From: Saccharopolyspora oryzae
Lineage (GTDB): Bacteria; Actinomycetota; Actinomycetes; Mycobacteriales; Pseudonocardiaceae
Direction of reading: 5' to 3'
Assembly: GCF_027853915.1 (NCBI RefSeq)
Contig: NZ_JAQGLA010000030.1
Location: forward strand, 1-64,000
Length of the DNA stretch: 64,000 nucleotides
Position numbers and translations under genes: made by a program. The notes under the pieces are model-generated. The model was not told where the DNA came from, ran no database searches, and was given only the letters and a program-made list of their open reading frames with translations. Positions within the stretch are counted from its first letter, which is position 1, and each line of letters starts with the position of its first letter. This document shows positions 34,360-42,370 of the stretch, one piece after another.

Positions 34360-34896
34360 ATGAACGACATGTCGCAGACCCCCGAACACGACCTGACCGC
34401 GGCGCTGCCGACGGCCACCCGCGAGGTCGAGGAGTTCGTCGCCGCCGCCGGGTGGGACCAGCCCACCCAGGTGTTCGCCCTGGTGTCCACGCAGAGCCTG
34501 CTGGCCGCCGAACCGGGGCTGGCCGACCAGCTCGACCCGGCATCGCCGCTCACCCCGATCGCCCAGGAGTCCCTGCCCGCCGAGGACCTCGCCGAAGCGC
34601 TGGGCCACATCGAGTGGCCGGAGCAGGTCGCCGGGTGCGCGCTGGTGCAGGAGATCGTGGTGCTGCCGCCGGAGGCGGAGGCCGGGCTCCCGAGCGACGC
34701 GGCGGAGGCGAGCAAGGTCGCCGCCGAGCACCCGGAGCGCCGCGAGGCGCGACTGGTCGCGTCGGTGCTGCGCAACGGTGCCGAGTTCTGCGTGATGCGC
34801 CTGCGCGTCGAGGACGGCGAGGAGAGCGAGCTCCTCGCGGACACCTCGCTGGCGCCGAACCTGCTCGCCGCGCTGCACGCGACCTTCGCGGAGTGA
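34360..34896 (+). CDS. PPA1309 family protein
   Basis: A 178-residue soluble protein with the features of the uncharacterised PPA1309 family of actinobacteria: an N-terminal helix TREVEEFVAAAGWDQP, VFALVSTQSLLAAEP, LGHIEWPEQVAGCALVQEIV, and a C-terminal LADTSLAPNLLAALHATF. It is typically encoded between the UPF0182 gene and the PDZ-Lon gene, as here. Two ATG codons (34360 and 34369) are possible starts. It is divergent from UPF0182 and may share its promoter region. Confidence 0.85.
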   Translation: MNDMSQTPEHDLTAALPTATREVEEFVAAAGWDQPTQVFALVSTQSLLAAEPGLADQLDPASPLTPIAQESLPAEDLAEALGHIEWPEQVAGCALVQEIVVLPPEAEAGLPSDAAEASKVAAEHPERREARLVASVLRNGAEFCVMRLRVEDGEESELLADTSLAPNLLAALHATFAE

Positions 34897-34916
34897 CCTC
34901 GCACCCCTGAAGTGCG

Positions 34917-34957
34917 GAGAAGCCCCCTGGGAACGACTCGCTCCCAGGGGGCTTCTC
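34917..34957. terminator. strong bidirectional terminator
   Basis: A 16-bp perfect stem (GAGAAGCCCCCTGGGA at 34917-34932 with 34942-34957) and a 9-nt loop lie between the converging PPA1309 and PDZ-Lon genes. Confidence 0.8.
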
Positions 34958-35004
34958 TGATCTTGGTCTTCGGTTGAACAAGCCTGAAAACAGGCTTCGC
35001 GAGG

Positions 35005-36030
35005 TCAGCAGCTGGTCGGGACCTTGCCCTCGCGGATGGCGTCGAGCGCCTTGGTGGCGTCCTGGAGGGTGGCCACCCGGGCCAGCTGGAGGCCGTCCGG
35101 AGCCTGCGCCTTCGCCTCCGCGCAGTTGCCGTCCGGCACCAGGAAGGTCGTCGCCCCGGCTTCCCGGGCCTTGATCATCTTGAACGGGATTCCGCCGATC
35201 GGGTTCACCTGGCCGTCCGGGGTGATCTCCCCGGTGCCCGCCACGAACTGGCCGCCGTTGAGCTCGCCCGGCGTGAGCTTGTCGATGATCGCCAGCGTGA
35301 ACATCAGGCCCGCCGAAGGCCCGCCCACGTCCGCCAGGCTGATCTTGATGTCGAAGTTGACGTCCGGGCGCTCGATCGCCGCCACCCCGAGGAAGCCCTG
35401 GTCGTGCCCCTCCGGACCCTGCGCGAGCTGCACGCTGGCGACCTGCTCCGGCTGGTCGTCGTGGCGGAACCGGATCTCCACCCGGTCACCGGCCTTGGTG
35501 CCGTTCAGGGCCGACCGCAGCGCCTGCGGGTCGGTCACCGGTCGGCCGTTGGCCTCCAGCAGGCGGTCCCCCGGCGCCAGCACGCCGTCCGCCGGGCTGC
35601 CCTTGACGATCTGCCCGGCCAGCACCTTCTTCGGGTAGCCGAGGTAGCTCAGGGCCGCCGTCTCCGCGGTGGTCTGCGAGTCGTTGAACGCCTCGGTGTT
35701 CTCCTGCTCGATCTGCTGCTCGCTCTTGTCCGGCGGGAAGTACAGATCGCGCGGCGCCAGCGCGTAGCGCCCGCTGGCCCACAGGCCGAGCGCGCCGAAC
35801 ACCGACAGCTGGTCGGTCACCGACACCGTGGTCATGTTCAGGTGACCGCCGGTCGGGAAGGTCTGCTGACCATCGATGCTGATGACGGGCGTGTCGCCGT
35901 CGAGTCCGAGGGTGTCGTACGTCGGTCCCGGACCGAGCGCCACGTACGGCACCCGGACGAACGCACCGAGCAAGCCGAAGGCGACAACCAGCACGACGCT
36001 CATCAGCAGCGTCCAGGTACGGCGGTTCAC
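35005..36030 (-). CDS. PDZ-domain Lon-like S16 protease (YlbL family)
   Basis: A 341-residue membrane-anchored protease corresponding to Rv3194c. One N-terminal helix (LLMSVVLVVAFGLLGAFV) is followed by a PDZ domain (residues about 120-200; IVKGSPADGVLAPGDRLLEA) and a Lon-type catalytic domain. The Ser-Lys dyad is visible as GGPSAGLMFTLAI and, 40-50 residues on, PFKMIKAREAG. The C-terminus ends in two-cysteine spacing (NCAEA, TSC). It acts outside the membrane on envelope substrates that are not defined. GTG 36030 (VNRRTWTLLM) is the start. Confidence 0.93.
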   Translation of the reverse strand: MNRRTWTLLMSVVLVVAFGLLGAFVRVPYVALGPGPTYDTLGLDGDTPVISIDGQQTFPTGGHLNMTTVSVTDQLSVFGALGLWASGRYALAPRDLYFPPDKSEQQIEQENTEAFNDSQTTAETAALSYLGYPKKVLAGQIVKGSPADGVLAPGDRLLEANGRPVTDPQALRSALNGTKAGDRVEIRFRHDDQPEQVASVQLAQGPEGHDQGFLGVAAIERPDVNFDIKISLADVGGPSAGLMFTLAIIDKLTPGELNGGQFVAGTGEITPDGQVNPIGGIPFKMIKAREAGATTFLVPDGNCAEAKAQAPDGLQLARVATLQDATKALDAIREGKVPTSC

Positions 36031-36135
36031 GAGGCGACAGCGTACGTGTTCGCTGTTGGCGATGTGTGCGGTGTTCGCGCACATCGAGCGCCGGACGGCT
36101 TCTACCTGGCGGCTCAGGCCGCGTACCGTGGATGT

Positions 36136-37578
36136 ATGACCAACTTGCCGTTCGGGTTCGGTTCGCAGGACCCAGACGACCCCGACAAGGGCGACTCGTC
36201 GAAAGGCCGCTCTGAGGGTGGCGCCGGAAACTTCGGGGACACTCCCTTCGGTTTCGCCGGCATGCCCGGTCCGGGCGGCATGCCCAACTTCGACATGAGC
36301 CAGCTCGGCCAGATGCTGACCCAGCTCGGCCAGGCGCTCAGCTCCGGCAGCGCCGGCCCCGGCGGGTCCGGCGGCGGGCCGGTGAACTACGACCTCGCCA
36401 AGCAGCTCGCGGTGCAGCAGCTGCACAACAACCAGCGCACCGAACGCCCCAGCCAGGAGCAGGTCAAGGCGATCGACGACGCGGTGCGGCTCGCCGAGCT
36501 CTGGCTCGACGCCGCGACCTCGCTGCCCGCCGGCGTGCGCTCGGTGCAGACCTGGTCGTCCGTGGACTGGGTGGAGAAGACGCTGCCCACCTGGCAGCGG
36601 CTGTGCGACCCGGTGGCCCAGCGGATGTCCAGCGCCTGGCTGGAAGCGCTGCCGGAGGAGGCCAAGCAGGCCGCCGGCCCGCTGCTGTCCATGCTCGGCC
36701 AGATGGGCGGCATGACCTTCGGCTCGCAGCTCGGCAACGGCCTGGCCCAGCTCGGCAGCGAGGTGCTGACCTCCACCGACGTCGGCCTGCCGCTCGGCCC
36801 GACCGGCACCGCCGCGCTGCTGCCCGCCAACATCCAGGCCTTCGTGGAGGGCATGGACCGGCCGGTCAGCGAAGCGACGGTGTTCCTGGCCGCCCGCGAA
36901 GCCGCGCACCACCGACTGTTCAGCCACGTGCCGTGGTTGGCGCAGCGACTGCTCGCCACCGTCGAGGAGTACGCGCGCGGCATCAGCATCGACACCTCGG
37001 CGCTGGAAGACCTGGCCGGGAAGATCGATCCGTCCAACCCGAGCTCGATGCAGGAGCTGATGGGCTCCGGGATGCTCGAGCCCAAGACCACCCCGGAGCA
37101 GGAGGCCGCGCTGAAGCGGCTGGAGACGCTGCTCGCGCTGGTCGAGGGCTGGGTCGACGTGGTCGTCTCCGAGGCCGTCGGCGAACGGCTGCCGGGCGCC
37201 GACGCGCTGGGCGAGATGGTGCGGCGCCGCCGGGCGACCGGTGGTCCCGCCGAGCAGACCTTCGCCACCCTGATCGGCCTGGAGCTGCGCCCGCGCCGGA
37301 TGCGGGACGCGGCGAACCTGTGGCGGCTGATGACCGAGCGGCACGGCGCCGAGAGCCGGGACCGGATCTGGGACCACCCGGACCTGCTGCCGGACAGCTC
37401 GGACCTGGACGAACCGCTCGACTTCGCCGACCGCTGGGGCAGCACCCCCGCCGACCTGGACGACCCGATCGCCGCGATCCGCCGCGCCGAGGCCGAGGAG
37501 GCCGCGAAATCCGGCGAGAACGACACCGGCGAAGACGGCACGGGCGAGGACCGGCCGAAGCGCGACGACCAGTCCTGA
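36136..37578 (+). CDS. DUF2342 zinc-dependent metalloprotease-like protein
   Basis: A 480-residue protein corresponding to Rv3195. The N-terminal 80 residues are Gly/Asp-rich and disordered. The conserved domain contains AAREAAHHRLFSHVPWL near residue 255, the HHxxF-type zinc motif that gives the family its predicted metalloprotease label, and a C-terminal DUF2342 region (LRPRRMRDAANLWRLM). The reaction is not established. The ATG at 36136 faces the PDZ-Lon gene across 105 bp. A proline-poor acidic tail ends the protein. Confidence 0.9.
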   Translation: MTNLPFGFGSQDPDDPDKGDSSKGRSEGGAGNFGDTPFGFAGMPGPGGMPNFDMSQLGQMLTQLGQALSSGSAGPGGSGGGPVNYDLAKQLAVQQLHNNQRTERPSQEQVKAIDDAVRLAELWLDAATSLPAGVRSVQTWSSVDWVEKTLPTWQRLCDPVAQRMSSAWLEALPEEAKQAAGPLLSMLGQMGGMTFGSQLGNGLAQLGSEVLTSTDVGLPLGPTGTAALLPANIQAFVEGMDRPVSEATVFLAAREAAHHRLFSHVPWLAQRLLATVEEYARGISIDTSALEDLAGKIDPSNPSSMQELMGSGMLEPKTTPEQEAALKRLETLLALVEGWVDVVVSEAVGERLPGADALGEMVRRRRATGGPAEQTFATLIGLELRPRRMRDAANLWRLMTERHGAESRDRIWDHPDLLPDSSDLDEPLDFADRWGSTPADLDDPIAAIRRAEAEEAAKSGENDTGEDGTGEDRPKRDDQS

Positions 37579-37588
37579 CCTGCTGACC

Positions 37589-37632
37589 GACGGGCTGAGC
37601 GACACCCCCTCGGGGACGTTCCTCAGCCCGTC
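37589..37632. terminator. bidirectional hairpin terminator
   Basis: GACGGGCTGAG (37589-37599) and CTCAGCCCGTC (37622-37632) close a 22-nt loop between the converging DUF2342 and YgjP-type genes. Confidence 0.7.
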
Positions 37633-37675
37633 GTGCTGTTCAGGGACTCGCAGGACGAGTTCGAGGACAGATTCC

Positions 37676-38218
37676 TCACCGGGTCCCGTCGCCGTCCGCT
37701 TCGATGTCGAGGTGCGCGGCCGCGGAGAGCCCTTCCAGGTAGCCGATGGCCCGCTCGGTCTTCGGGTAGCGGCGAACCCACTTCCAGAAGTCCGGGCCGT
37801 GACCGGGCACCAGCAGGTGCGCCAGCTCGTGGACGAGCACGTAATCGAGCACCCAACCGGGTACATCTCGGAGGCGTCGACTCACCCGGATGGTGGCCTC
37901 GCTCGGGGTGCAGGAGGCCCAGCGGGTGCGCATCGGCGCCACCCACCGCACACCGTTCGGTTCGGCCCGGCCGTCCAGGTACTTCTCGGACAGCTCGTGG
38001 CAGCGCTCGACGAGCGCCTCGTCGGACTCGCGCGCAGGCGAGCGGCGACGCGTTTCGCTCCGCTGGAGACGGCTGAGCATGTCCGCCACCCAGCGCTTTT
38101 CTTCCGCACGGGTCATCCGCGCCGGAAGCAGCACCACGATCTTGTCACCGTCGCGATAGGCGCTCACCGTTTGGCGGCGGCGCTTGCTGCGGCGCACCTC
38201 GACCTCGGGTTCAGCCAC
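37676..38218 (-). CDS. YgjP/DUF45 family metallopeptidase
   Basis: A 180-residue gluzincin-type putative zinc metallopeptidase. RWASCTPSEATIRVSRRL precedes VLVHELAHLLVPGHGPDFW, an HExxH motif (HELAH) with the downstream histidine. This corresponds to the Rv3196 region of the mycobacterial locus. Members are predicted proteases or nucleic-acid-associated enzymes. GTG 38218 (VAEPEVEVRR) fits the family; an ATG at 38275 would add 19 unlike residues. It converges on DUF2342. Confidence 0.85.
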   Translation of the reverse strand: MAEPEVEVRRSKRRRQTVSAYRDGDKIVVLLPARMTRAEEKRWVADMLSRLQRSETRRRSPARESDEALVERCHELSEKYLDGRAEPNGVRWVAPMRTRWASCTPSEATIRVSRRLRDVPGWVLDYVLVHELAHLLVPGHGPDFWKWVRRYPKTERAIGYLEGLSAAAHLDIEADGDGTR

Positions 38219-38444
38219 GAAAATGGACCCTAGCGAGTAAGGCCGACAATCGGATCCTCCGGTGAGCCGCACCACATCGCCTACGCACCGTTACCCCTCG
38301 AGGGATTACCCGATTAAGTCGAACATGCGATGCTCTTAATGCATGCATGTCGTATAGCCCACATGTACCGTTCCCCCAGCCGCCCGGAGGAGGGCGCAGC
38401 CGATCCAGCCAGCGAGCTGGGTCACGACATTAAGGAGGGGAGCC

Positions 38445-38594
38445 GTGGCCGAGACCTACAACGGCTACTGCGTCAAGTGCCGCGAGAAGCGCGACTTCTC
38501 CGGCGAGGTCTCCGAGACCAACGGTCGCCGGATGGCCAAGGGCACCTGCCCGGTCTGCGGCACCAAGATGACCCGCATCCTCGGCAAGGCGTGA
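38445..38594 (+). CDS. DUF5679 small zinc-ribbon protein
   Basis: A 49-residue zinc ribbon with the knuckles CVKCREKRDF and CPVCGTKMTRI. Such DUF5679 proteins are conserved in actinobacteria with unknown role. GTG 38445 follows an AAGGAGGGG ribosome site at ideal spacing, strong support for such a short gene. A hairpin terminator begins 10 nt after the stop. The 226 bp upstream are AT-richer than average and hold no gene. Confidence 0.88.
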   Translation: MAETYNGYCVKCREKRDFSGEVSETNGRRMAKGTCPVCGTKMTRILGKA

Positions 38595-38603
38595 CCCGGG
38601 CCC

Positions 38604-38627
38604 GGGTGGGCCGCCGCAGGCCCACCC
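38604..38627 (+). terminator. hairpin terminator of the DUF5679 gene
   Basis: GGGTGGGCC (38604-38612) and GGCCCACCC (38619-38627) form a 9-bp stem and 6-nt loop. The following 350 bp up to the AarF gene hold no gene or other element that I can support. Confidence 0.65.
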
Positions 38628-38981
38628 GCCTGTCCGACGACCCGCCGGACGCCGCAGCGGTCGCCCACCGCTGCGCCGGGGACGCATGCGCCCTCTCCCG
38701 CCCGCAATGGTTCGCACCAGGCGAAATGCGCAAACCGCGCTCGAGCGGTTCGCACCCGCGATTCCGGCTGACTTCACCCGGAAAGACGCCTCGCACCGTT
38801 CTCCGCAGATCGGCGGAGCAATCGAATCCACCTGGCGTCGCAAAGTCCGCGCCAACCTGGCCATCGCGCCCCAAGGCGCGCCCGGAAACCTCTAGCATGT
38901 GACTGGGTTCCCCGATTTCGAACGCGTCTTCGGACGCCTCCGGGATCGGGAGGGTTTTCCTGCGCGCACCAAGGAGAATTC

Positions 38982-40292
38982 GTGGCCGACATCCCGCGCC
39001 GGGCAGCGCACCGCACCGCCAAGCTCGCCAGCCTGCCGCTGGGTGTCGCCGGTCGACTGGCGGCCGGCTGGGGCAAGCGGCTCACCGGCCAGGACGCCGC
39101 CCAGATCAACGCCGAGGTGTCGGCCAAGACCGCGGAGCAGCTGTTCTCCGTGCTCGGCCAGCTCAAGGGCGGCGCGATGAAGTTCGGCCAAGCGCTGAGC
39201 GTCTTCGAAGCAGCCGTTCCCGACGAGATGGCCGGCCCGTACCGCGAGGCGCTCACCAAGCTGCAGGCCGCGGCTCCGCCCATGGAGGCCGGCAGCGTGC
39301 ACCGGGTGCTGACCGAGCAGCTCGGCAGCGGCTGGCGCAAGCGGTTCAGCGAGTTCGACGACACCCCCGCCGCCGCGGCCAGCATCGGCCAGGTCCACCG
39401 GGCGGTCTGGCACGACGGCCGCGAGGTCGCGGTGAAGGTCCAGTACCCGGGCGCGGACGAGGCGCTGCGCTCCGATCTGCGCCAGCTGACGCGGTTCTCC
39501 CGGCTGTTCCAGTCGCTGGCGCCCGGCGCGGAGGTCAAGCCCCTGCTGACCGAGCTGCAGGACCGGATGGTCGAGGAGCTGGACTACCGCACCGAGGCCG
39601 ACAACCAGCGGGCCTTCGCCAAGGTGTTCAAGGACGACGAGCGCGTCCGGGTGCCCGCGGTGGTGGCGAGCGCCCCCAAGGTGGTCGTCACGGAGTGGGT
39701 GACCGGCACCCCGTACTCGCGGATCATCGCCGACGGCGACCGCGAGCAGCGCGACACCGCCGGTCAGCTGCTCGCCGAGTTCCACTACTCCGCGCCTTCG
39801 CGGGTCGGACTGCTGCACGCCGATCCGCATCCCGGCAACTTCATGCTGCTGCCGGACGGCCGGCTCTGCGTGATCGACTTCGGCGCGGTGTCCCGGCTGC
39901 CCGACGGCCTGCCCACCACCTTCGGCCGGATGGTCCGCCTGGCCCTGGAGGACAAGCCCGCCGAGCTGCTCGACCTGCTGCGCGCCGAGCGGTTCGTGCA
40001 GCCCGACCGCGAGCTGCGGGGCGAGGACGTGCTGGCCTACCTGGCCCCGTTCGTCGACCCCGTCCGCACCTCGACGTTCCGCTTCACCCGGCGTTGGCTG
40101 CAGCGGCAGGCCGAGCGGGTCGGTGATCTGCGCAGCCCCGACTTCCGCACCGGCCGCTCGCTGAACCTGCCCCCGGACTACCTGCTCATCCACCGCGTGA
40201 CGCTGGGCGCGACCGGGATCCTGTGCCAGCTCGACGCGGAGGTCGGGGCCCGCGACATCATCGCCCGGTGGCAGCCCGGCTTCACCGACTGA
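38982..40292 (+). CDS. AarF/ABC1/UbiB family atypical kinase
   Basis: A 436-residue ADCK/UbiB-family protein corresponding to Rv3197. The family KxGQ motif is KFGQALS near residue 68; AAAASIGQVHRA is the Ala-rich loop that replaces the glycine-rich loop; VAVKVQYPG holds the ATP lysine; LLHADPHPGNFMLLPDGRLCVIDFG holds catalytic and metal residues. UbiB proteins act as ATPases or kinases in lipid and quinone metabolism, and the mycobacterial orthologue lies by whiB7. GTG 38982 follows AAGGAG. Confidence 0.93.
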   Translation: MADIPRRAAHRTAKLASLPLGVAGRLAAGWGKRLTGQDAAQINAEVSAKTAEQLFSVLGQLKGGAMKFGQALSVFEAAVPDEMAGPYREALTKLQAAAPPMEAGSVHRVLTEQLGSGWRKRFSEFDDTPAAAASIGQVHRAVWHDGREVAVKVQYPGADEALRSDLRQLTRFSRLFQSLAPGAEVKPLLTELQDRMVEELDYRTEADNQRAFAKVFKDDERVRVPAVVASAPKVVVTEWVTGTPYSRIIADGDREQRDTAGQLLAEFHYSAPSRVGLLHADPHPGNFMLLPDGRLCVIDFGAVSRLPDGLPTTFGRMVRLALEDKPAELLDLLRAERFVQPDRELRGEDVLAYLAPFVDPVRTSTFRFTRRWLQRQAERVGDLRSPDFRTGRSLNLPPDYLLIHRVTLGATGILCQLDAEVGARDIIARWQPGFTD

Positions 40293-40301
40293 CCGCTGCC
40301 G

Positions 40302-41171
40302 TCACCGGGTTCCGACGTGGACCGTGTTGGCGGTCAGGTAGTAGACGTCGTCGCGGTTCGCGGCGCAGTGCTCGCCGCTCTCGTCCACCAGCTGGTCGAG
40401 CGCTTCGAGATCCGCCGGGGCCAGTCCGTCCTCCGCGTGCCTGCGCAGCAGTTGCAGCCGGCGGAGCACCGCGCTGCGGCCGACCTCGTCCAGCGGAGCC
40501 GGCCGGTCCACCAGGTAGCTCCACGAGCGCACGTCGGACAGCCCGGCCTGGCTCAACGCCTTGCCCCAGCCCACCGGCAGCCGCGCCGAACCGTCCATCT
40601 CCGCGCGCATCTGCTGGAACGACTGGTCGCGCGCAGCGATCAGCCTCGCCTCGAGCCCGGGCTCGCCCAGTCCGACGTCGTCGGGCAGCACCCTGGTCTG
40701 CAGCCCGAACTCGATGATCGCCAGCCGGCCGCCCGGACGCACCAGCTCAGCGAGCCGGCGCAGCCCGGCCAGCTGGTCCGGCAGGTGGTGCACGACGAAC
40801 GCGGCGAACACCAGATCGGCCTGGGCAGGCGCACCGGCCTGCACCACCGCCTCGGCCAGCCCGTCCTCGGCGGCGTCGGCCCGGACCGCGTGCACGGTCA
40901 CCCGGTCCGACACCGCCCCGGCCCGCTCCCCGGCCGCCGCGAGCAGTTCCGGCGCGGTGTCCACCACCGTCACCTCGCCACCGGATTCCGCCAGCGCCGC
41001 AGCGAACGCAGCCGCGGTGCCGCCGGCCCCGGCGCCGATCTCCAGCACGGTGCGGTCCCCCGGCCGCACCAGCTTGCCGACCACCTCCGCGATCTCAGGC
41101 GCGTTCAGCTCGTCGGCCGCCCGCAAGCGCTCCAGGTGCGCGTCCCAGTCGATGTTGTCGTGCGAATGCAT
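40302..41171 (-). CDS. SAM-dependent methyltransferase, class I
   Basis: A 289-residue methyltransferase. Motif I (VLEIGAGAGGTAAAFAAAL, near residue 46), an acidic end of strand 2 (VTVVDTAPELL) and FVVHHLPDQLAGLRRLAELV are typical of the Methyltransf_12/25 group. The ATG at 41171 (MHSHDNIDWDAH) is preferred over one 17 codons upstream. It converges on the AarF gene with 9 bp between stops. Compared with mycobacteria it is an insertion between AarF and whiB7. The substrate is unknown. Confidence 0.85.
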   Translation of the reverse strand: MHSHDNIDWDAHLERLRAADELNAPEIAEVVGKLVRPGDRTVLEIGAGAGGTAAAFAAALAESGGEVTVVDTAPELLAAAGERAGAVSDRVTVHAVRADAAEDGLAEAVVQAGAPAQADLVFAAFVVHHLPDQLAGLRRLAELVRPGGRLAIIEFGLQTRVLPDDVGLGEPGLEARLIAARDQSFQQMRAEMDGSARLPVGWGKALSQAGLSDVRSWSYLVDRPAPLDEVGRSAVLRRLQLLRRHAEDGLAPADLEALDQLVDESGEHCAANRDDVYYLTANTVHVGTR

Positions 41172-41229
41172 ACCCACGAACGACAACCCTACGACGCACG
41201 TTTTCCGCTTTGCAGTTCTCAAGGTGCAC

Positions 41230-41274
41230 GGTTTCCGGTCGCTGTCGCCCAGAATGCGACGGCGACCGGAAACC
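41230..41274 (-). terminator. terminator of the whiB7 transcript
   Basis: GGTTTCCGGTCGC (41230-41242) and its exact complement (41262-41274) close a 19-nt loop, 30 nt after the small gene that follows whiB7. Confidence 0.75.
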
Positions 41275-41303
41275 CCTTGTGCCTCAACGTGGTTCGGCGA
41301 TGA

Positions 41304-41459
41304 TCAGAAACATCGCTGCGCGGAATCGGCCCGCCGGTGCGCGTAGGCGGCCAGCCACCGCCACCAGCGCCCGGCGGACATGTTCCGTGCAAGGCGTTGT
41401 CGATGCGCTTCCTCGCGCAGTTCGATCATCCGCAACCGGGTCATCTCTTCAGGTGCCAT
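41304..41459 (-). CDS. 51-residue conserved-looking protein downstream of whiB7
   Basis: A 51-residue basic protein (MAPEEMTRLRMIELREEAHR, then RLARNMSAGRWWRWLAAYAH) starting 57 nt past the whiB7 stop. A CGAGGAA ribosome site sits 8 nt before ATG 41459. It is probably cotranscribed with whiB7 and ends before a strong terminator. The Trp/Arg-rich helix RWWRWLAAYAHRRA suggests membrane or nucleic-acid contact. I do not recognise the family. Confidence 0.6.
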   Translation of the reverse strand: MAPEEMTRLRMIELREEAHRQRLARNMSAGRWWRWLAAYAHRRADSAQRCF

Positions 41460-41515
41460 TGCTCATTCCTCGTTCGTCGAAGTGCCGGAGCACGGGGTCG
41501 TTGATCGGATCGGCG

Positions 41516-41893
41516 TTACGCCGCCTGCTCCTGGCGGCGGTTCGGGACTGCGGCCGGCCGGTCGGCGGGCAGCGGGTGCTTGCGCGGGCGGCCGCGCGGG
41601 CGCTTGCGGGCGACCACCGCACCGCGCTCGAAGATCTCGCCGCCCCAGACGCCCCAGGGCTCGCCGCGGGACACCGCACCGGCCAGGCACTGCGCCCGGA
41701 TCGGGCAGTCGGCGCACCGCGCCTTGGCCTGGTCCAGTTCCCGTGGGTTCTCGGCGAACCACAGGTCCGGGTCCTGTCGGCAGGGCAGCTCGTCGTCCAG
41801 GCCAGGTGCGCTGTTGAGCAGCCCGGCGACGCTGTCAGCAGCTGGCTGCAAGTCCGTGCCCGAGTTCGATATCGGCACACTCGCGGTCAACAT
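41516..41893 (-). CDS. whiB7: WhiB7 iron-sulfur transcription factor
   Basis: A 125-residue WhiB protein that activates intrinsic antibiotic-resistance genes with the primary sigma factor. Four [4Fe-4S] cysteines are visible: C in LPCRQDP, then CADC and C in RAQCLAG. GVWGGE forms the sigma-binding turn, and the AT hook RGRPRKHP marks it as WhiB7 rather than another Wbl protein. The ATG at 41893 follows AGGAGGAAGTCGC. It is preceded by a leader of almost 400 nt with an upstream ORF and an attenuator hairpin, and lies next to uvrD2 as in mycobacteria. Confidence 0.95.
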   Translation of the reverse strand: MLTASVPISNSGTDLQPAADSVAGLLNSAPGLDDELPCRQDPDLWFAENPRELDQAKARCADCPIRAQCLAGAVSRGEPWGVWGGEIFERGAVVARKRPRGRPRKHPLPADRPAAVPNRRQEQAA

Positions 41894-41960
41894 GCGACTT
41901 CCTCCTGTAGTCGATCGGAAGCAGGTCGTGGTTGTGGATGTGGAAATGTCGGCAACACAA

Positions 41961-41996
41961 GAAGGCCGCGGACCCAATCGCTGGTCCGCGGCCTTC
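41961..41996 (-). promoter_or_regulatory. attenuator hairpin in the whiB7 leader
   Basis: A 14-bp perfect stem (GAAGGCCGCGGACC with its complement at 41983-41996) and an 8-nt loop, followed on the minus strand by CTTGTGTTG, lie 67 nt before the whiB7 start and 20 nt after the upstream ORF stop. This is where translation of the upstream ORF could decide between termination and read-through. Confidence 0.75.
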
Positions 41997-42016
41997 GAGA
42001 AGCCTGAGAGGCGCCC

Positions 42017-42223
42017 CTAGATCAGTGGATCAGGGATTCGCCGACGAACGGACCTACGCGGGGCCACCGCGCTCACCGGGAGCGCGCGGAACCAACGCGG
42101 CTGGAACTTTCGGCCATAACCGCCGTGAGAATCAGCTGGGAACGGCGCAAAAGTGATACGGAACAGCGCGATGGCCCCGGCCATCAGGTGGCAGGGGGTG
42201 CTGTTGATCAGATTCGTAAACAC
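42017..42223 (-). CDS. upstream ORF (leader peptide) of whiB7
   Basis: A 68-codon frame begins at GTG 42223, 8 nt after GGGAGG, and stops at TAG 42017, just before the attenuator. The peptide begins VFTNLINSTPCHLMAGAIAL and ends in an Arg-rich stretch (APRRSVRRRIPD) using rare codons such as AGG and CGA. Ribosome stalling on it under antibiotic stress would be expected to alter folding of the downstream hairpin; this mode is known for whiB7 in mycobacteria and streptomycetes. An alternative GTG at 42232 overlaps the ribosome site. Confidence 0.7.
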   Translation of the reverse strand: MFTNLINSTPCHLMAGAIALFRITFAPFPADSHGGYGRKFQPRWFRALPVSAVAPRRSVRRRIPDPLI

Positions 42224-42286
42224 CAGAGCCACCTCCCATCCAGGGCTTCAGATCGCGGTCCGGTCGACCGCAACTCGCGCTCCTGC

Positions 42287-42325
42287 AGGTTATTGGCAGG
42301 GCGGCACCGGTCGCAACGTATTTTT
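42287..42325 (-). promoter_or_regulatory. whiB7 promoter with WhiB7-type AT element
   Basis: On the minus strand GAAAAATA (ending near 42319) is followed after 2 bp by TTGCGA (42316-42311) as -35, an 18-bp spacer and TAACCT (42292-42287) as -10. An AT-rich tract just upstream of the -35 is the known mark of WhiB7-activated promoters, so autoregulation is likely. The start point would be near 42280. Confidence 0.65.
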
Positions 42326-42370
42326 CAAAGATTCCGCCCGATGGCCTGAAAAACGCCACCACCAGGCGTT

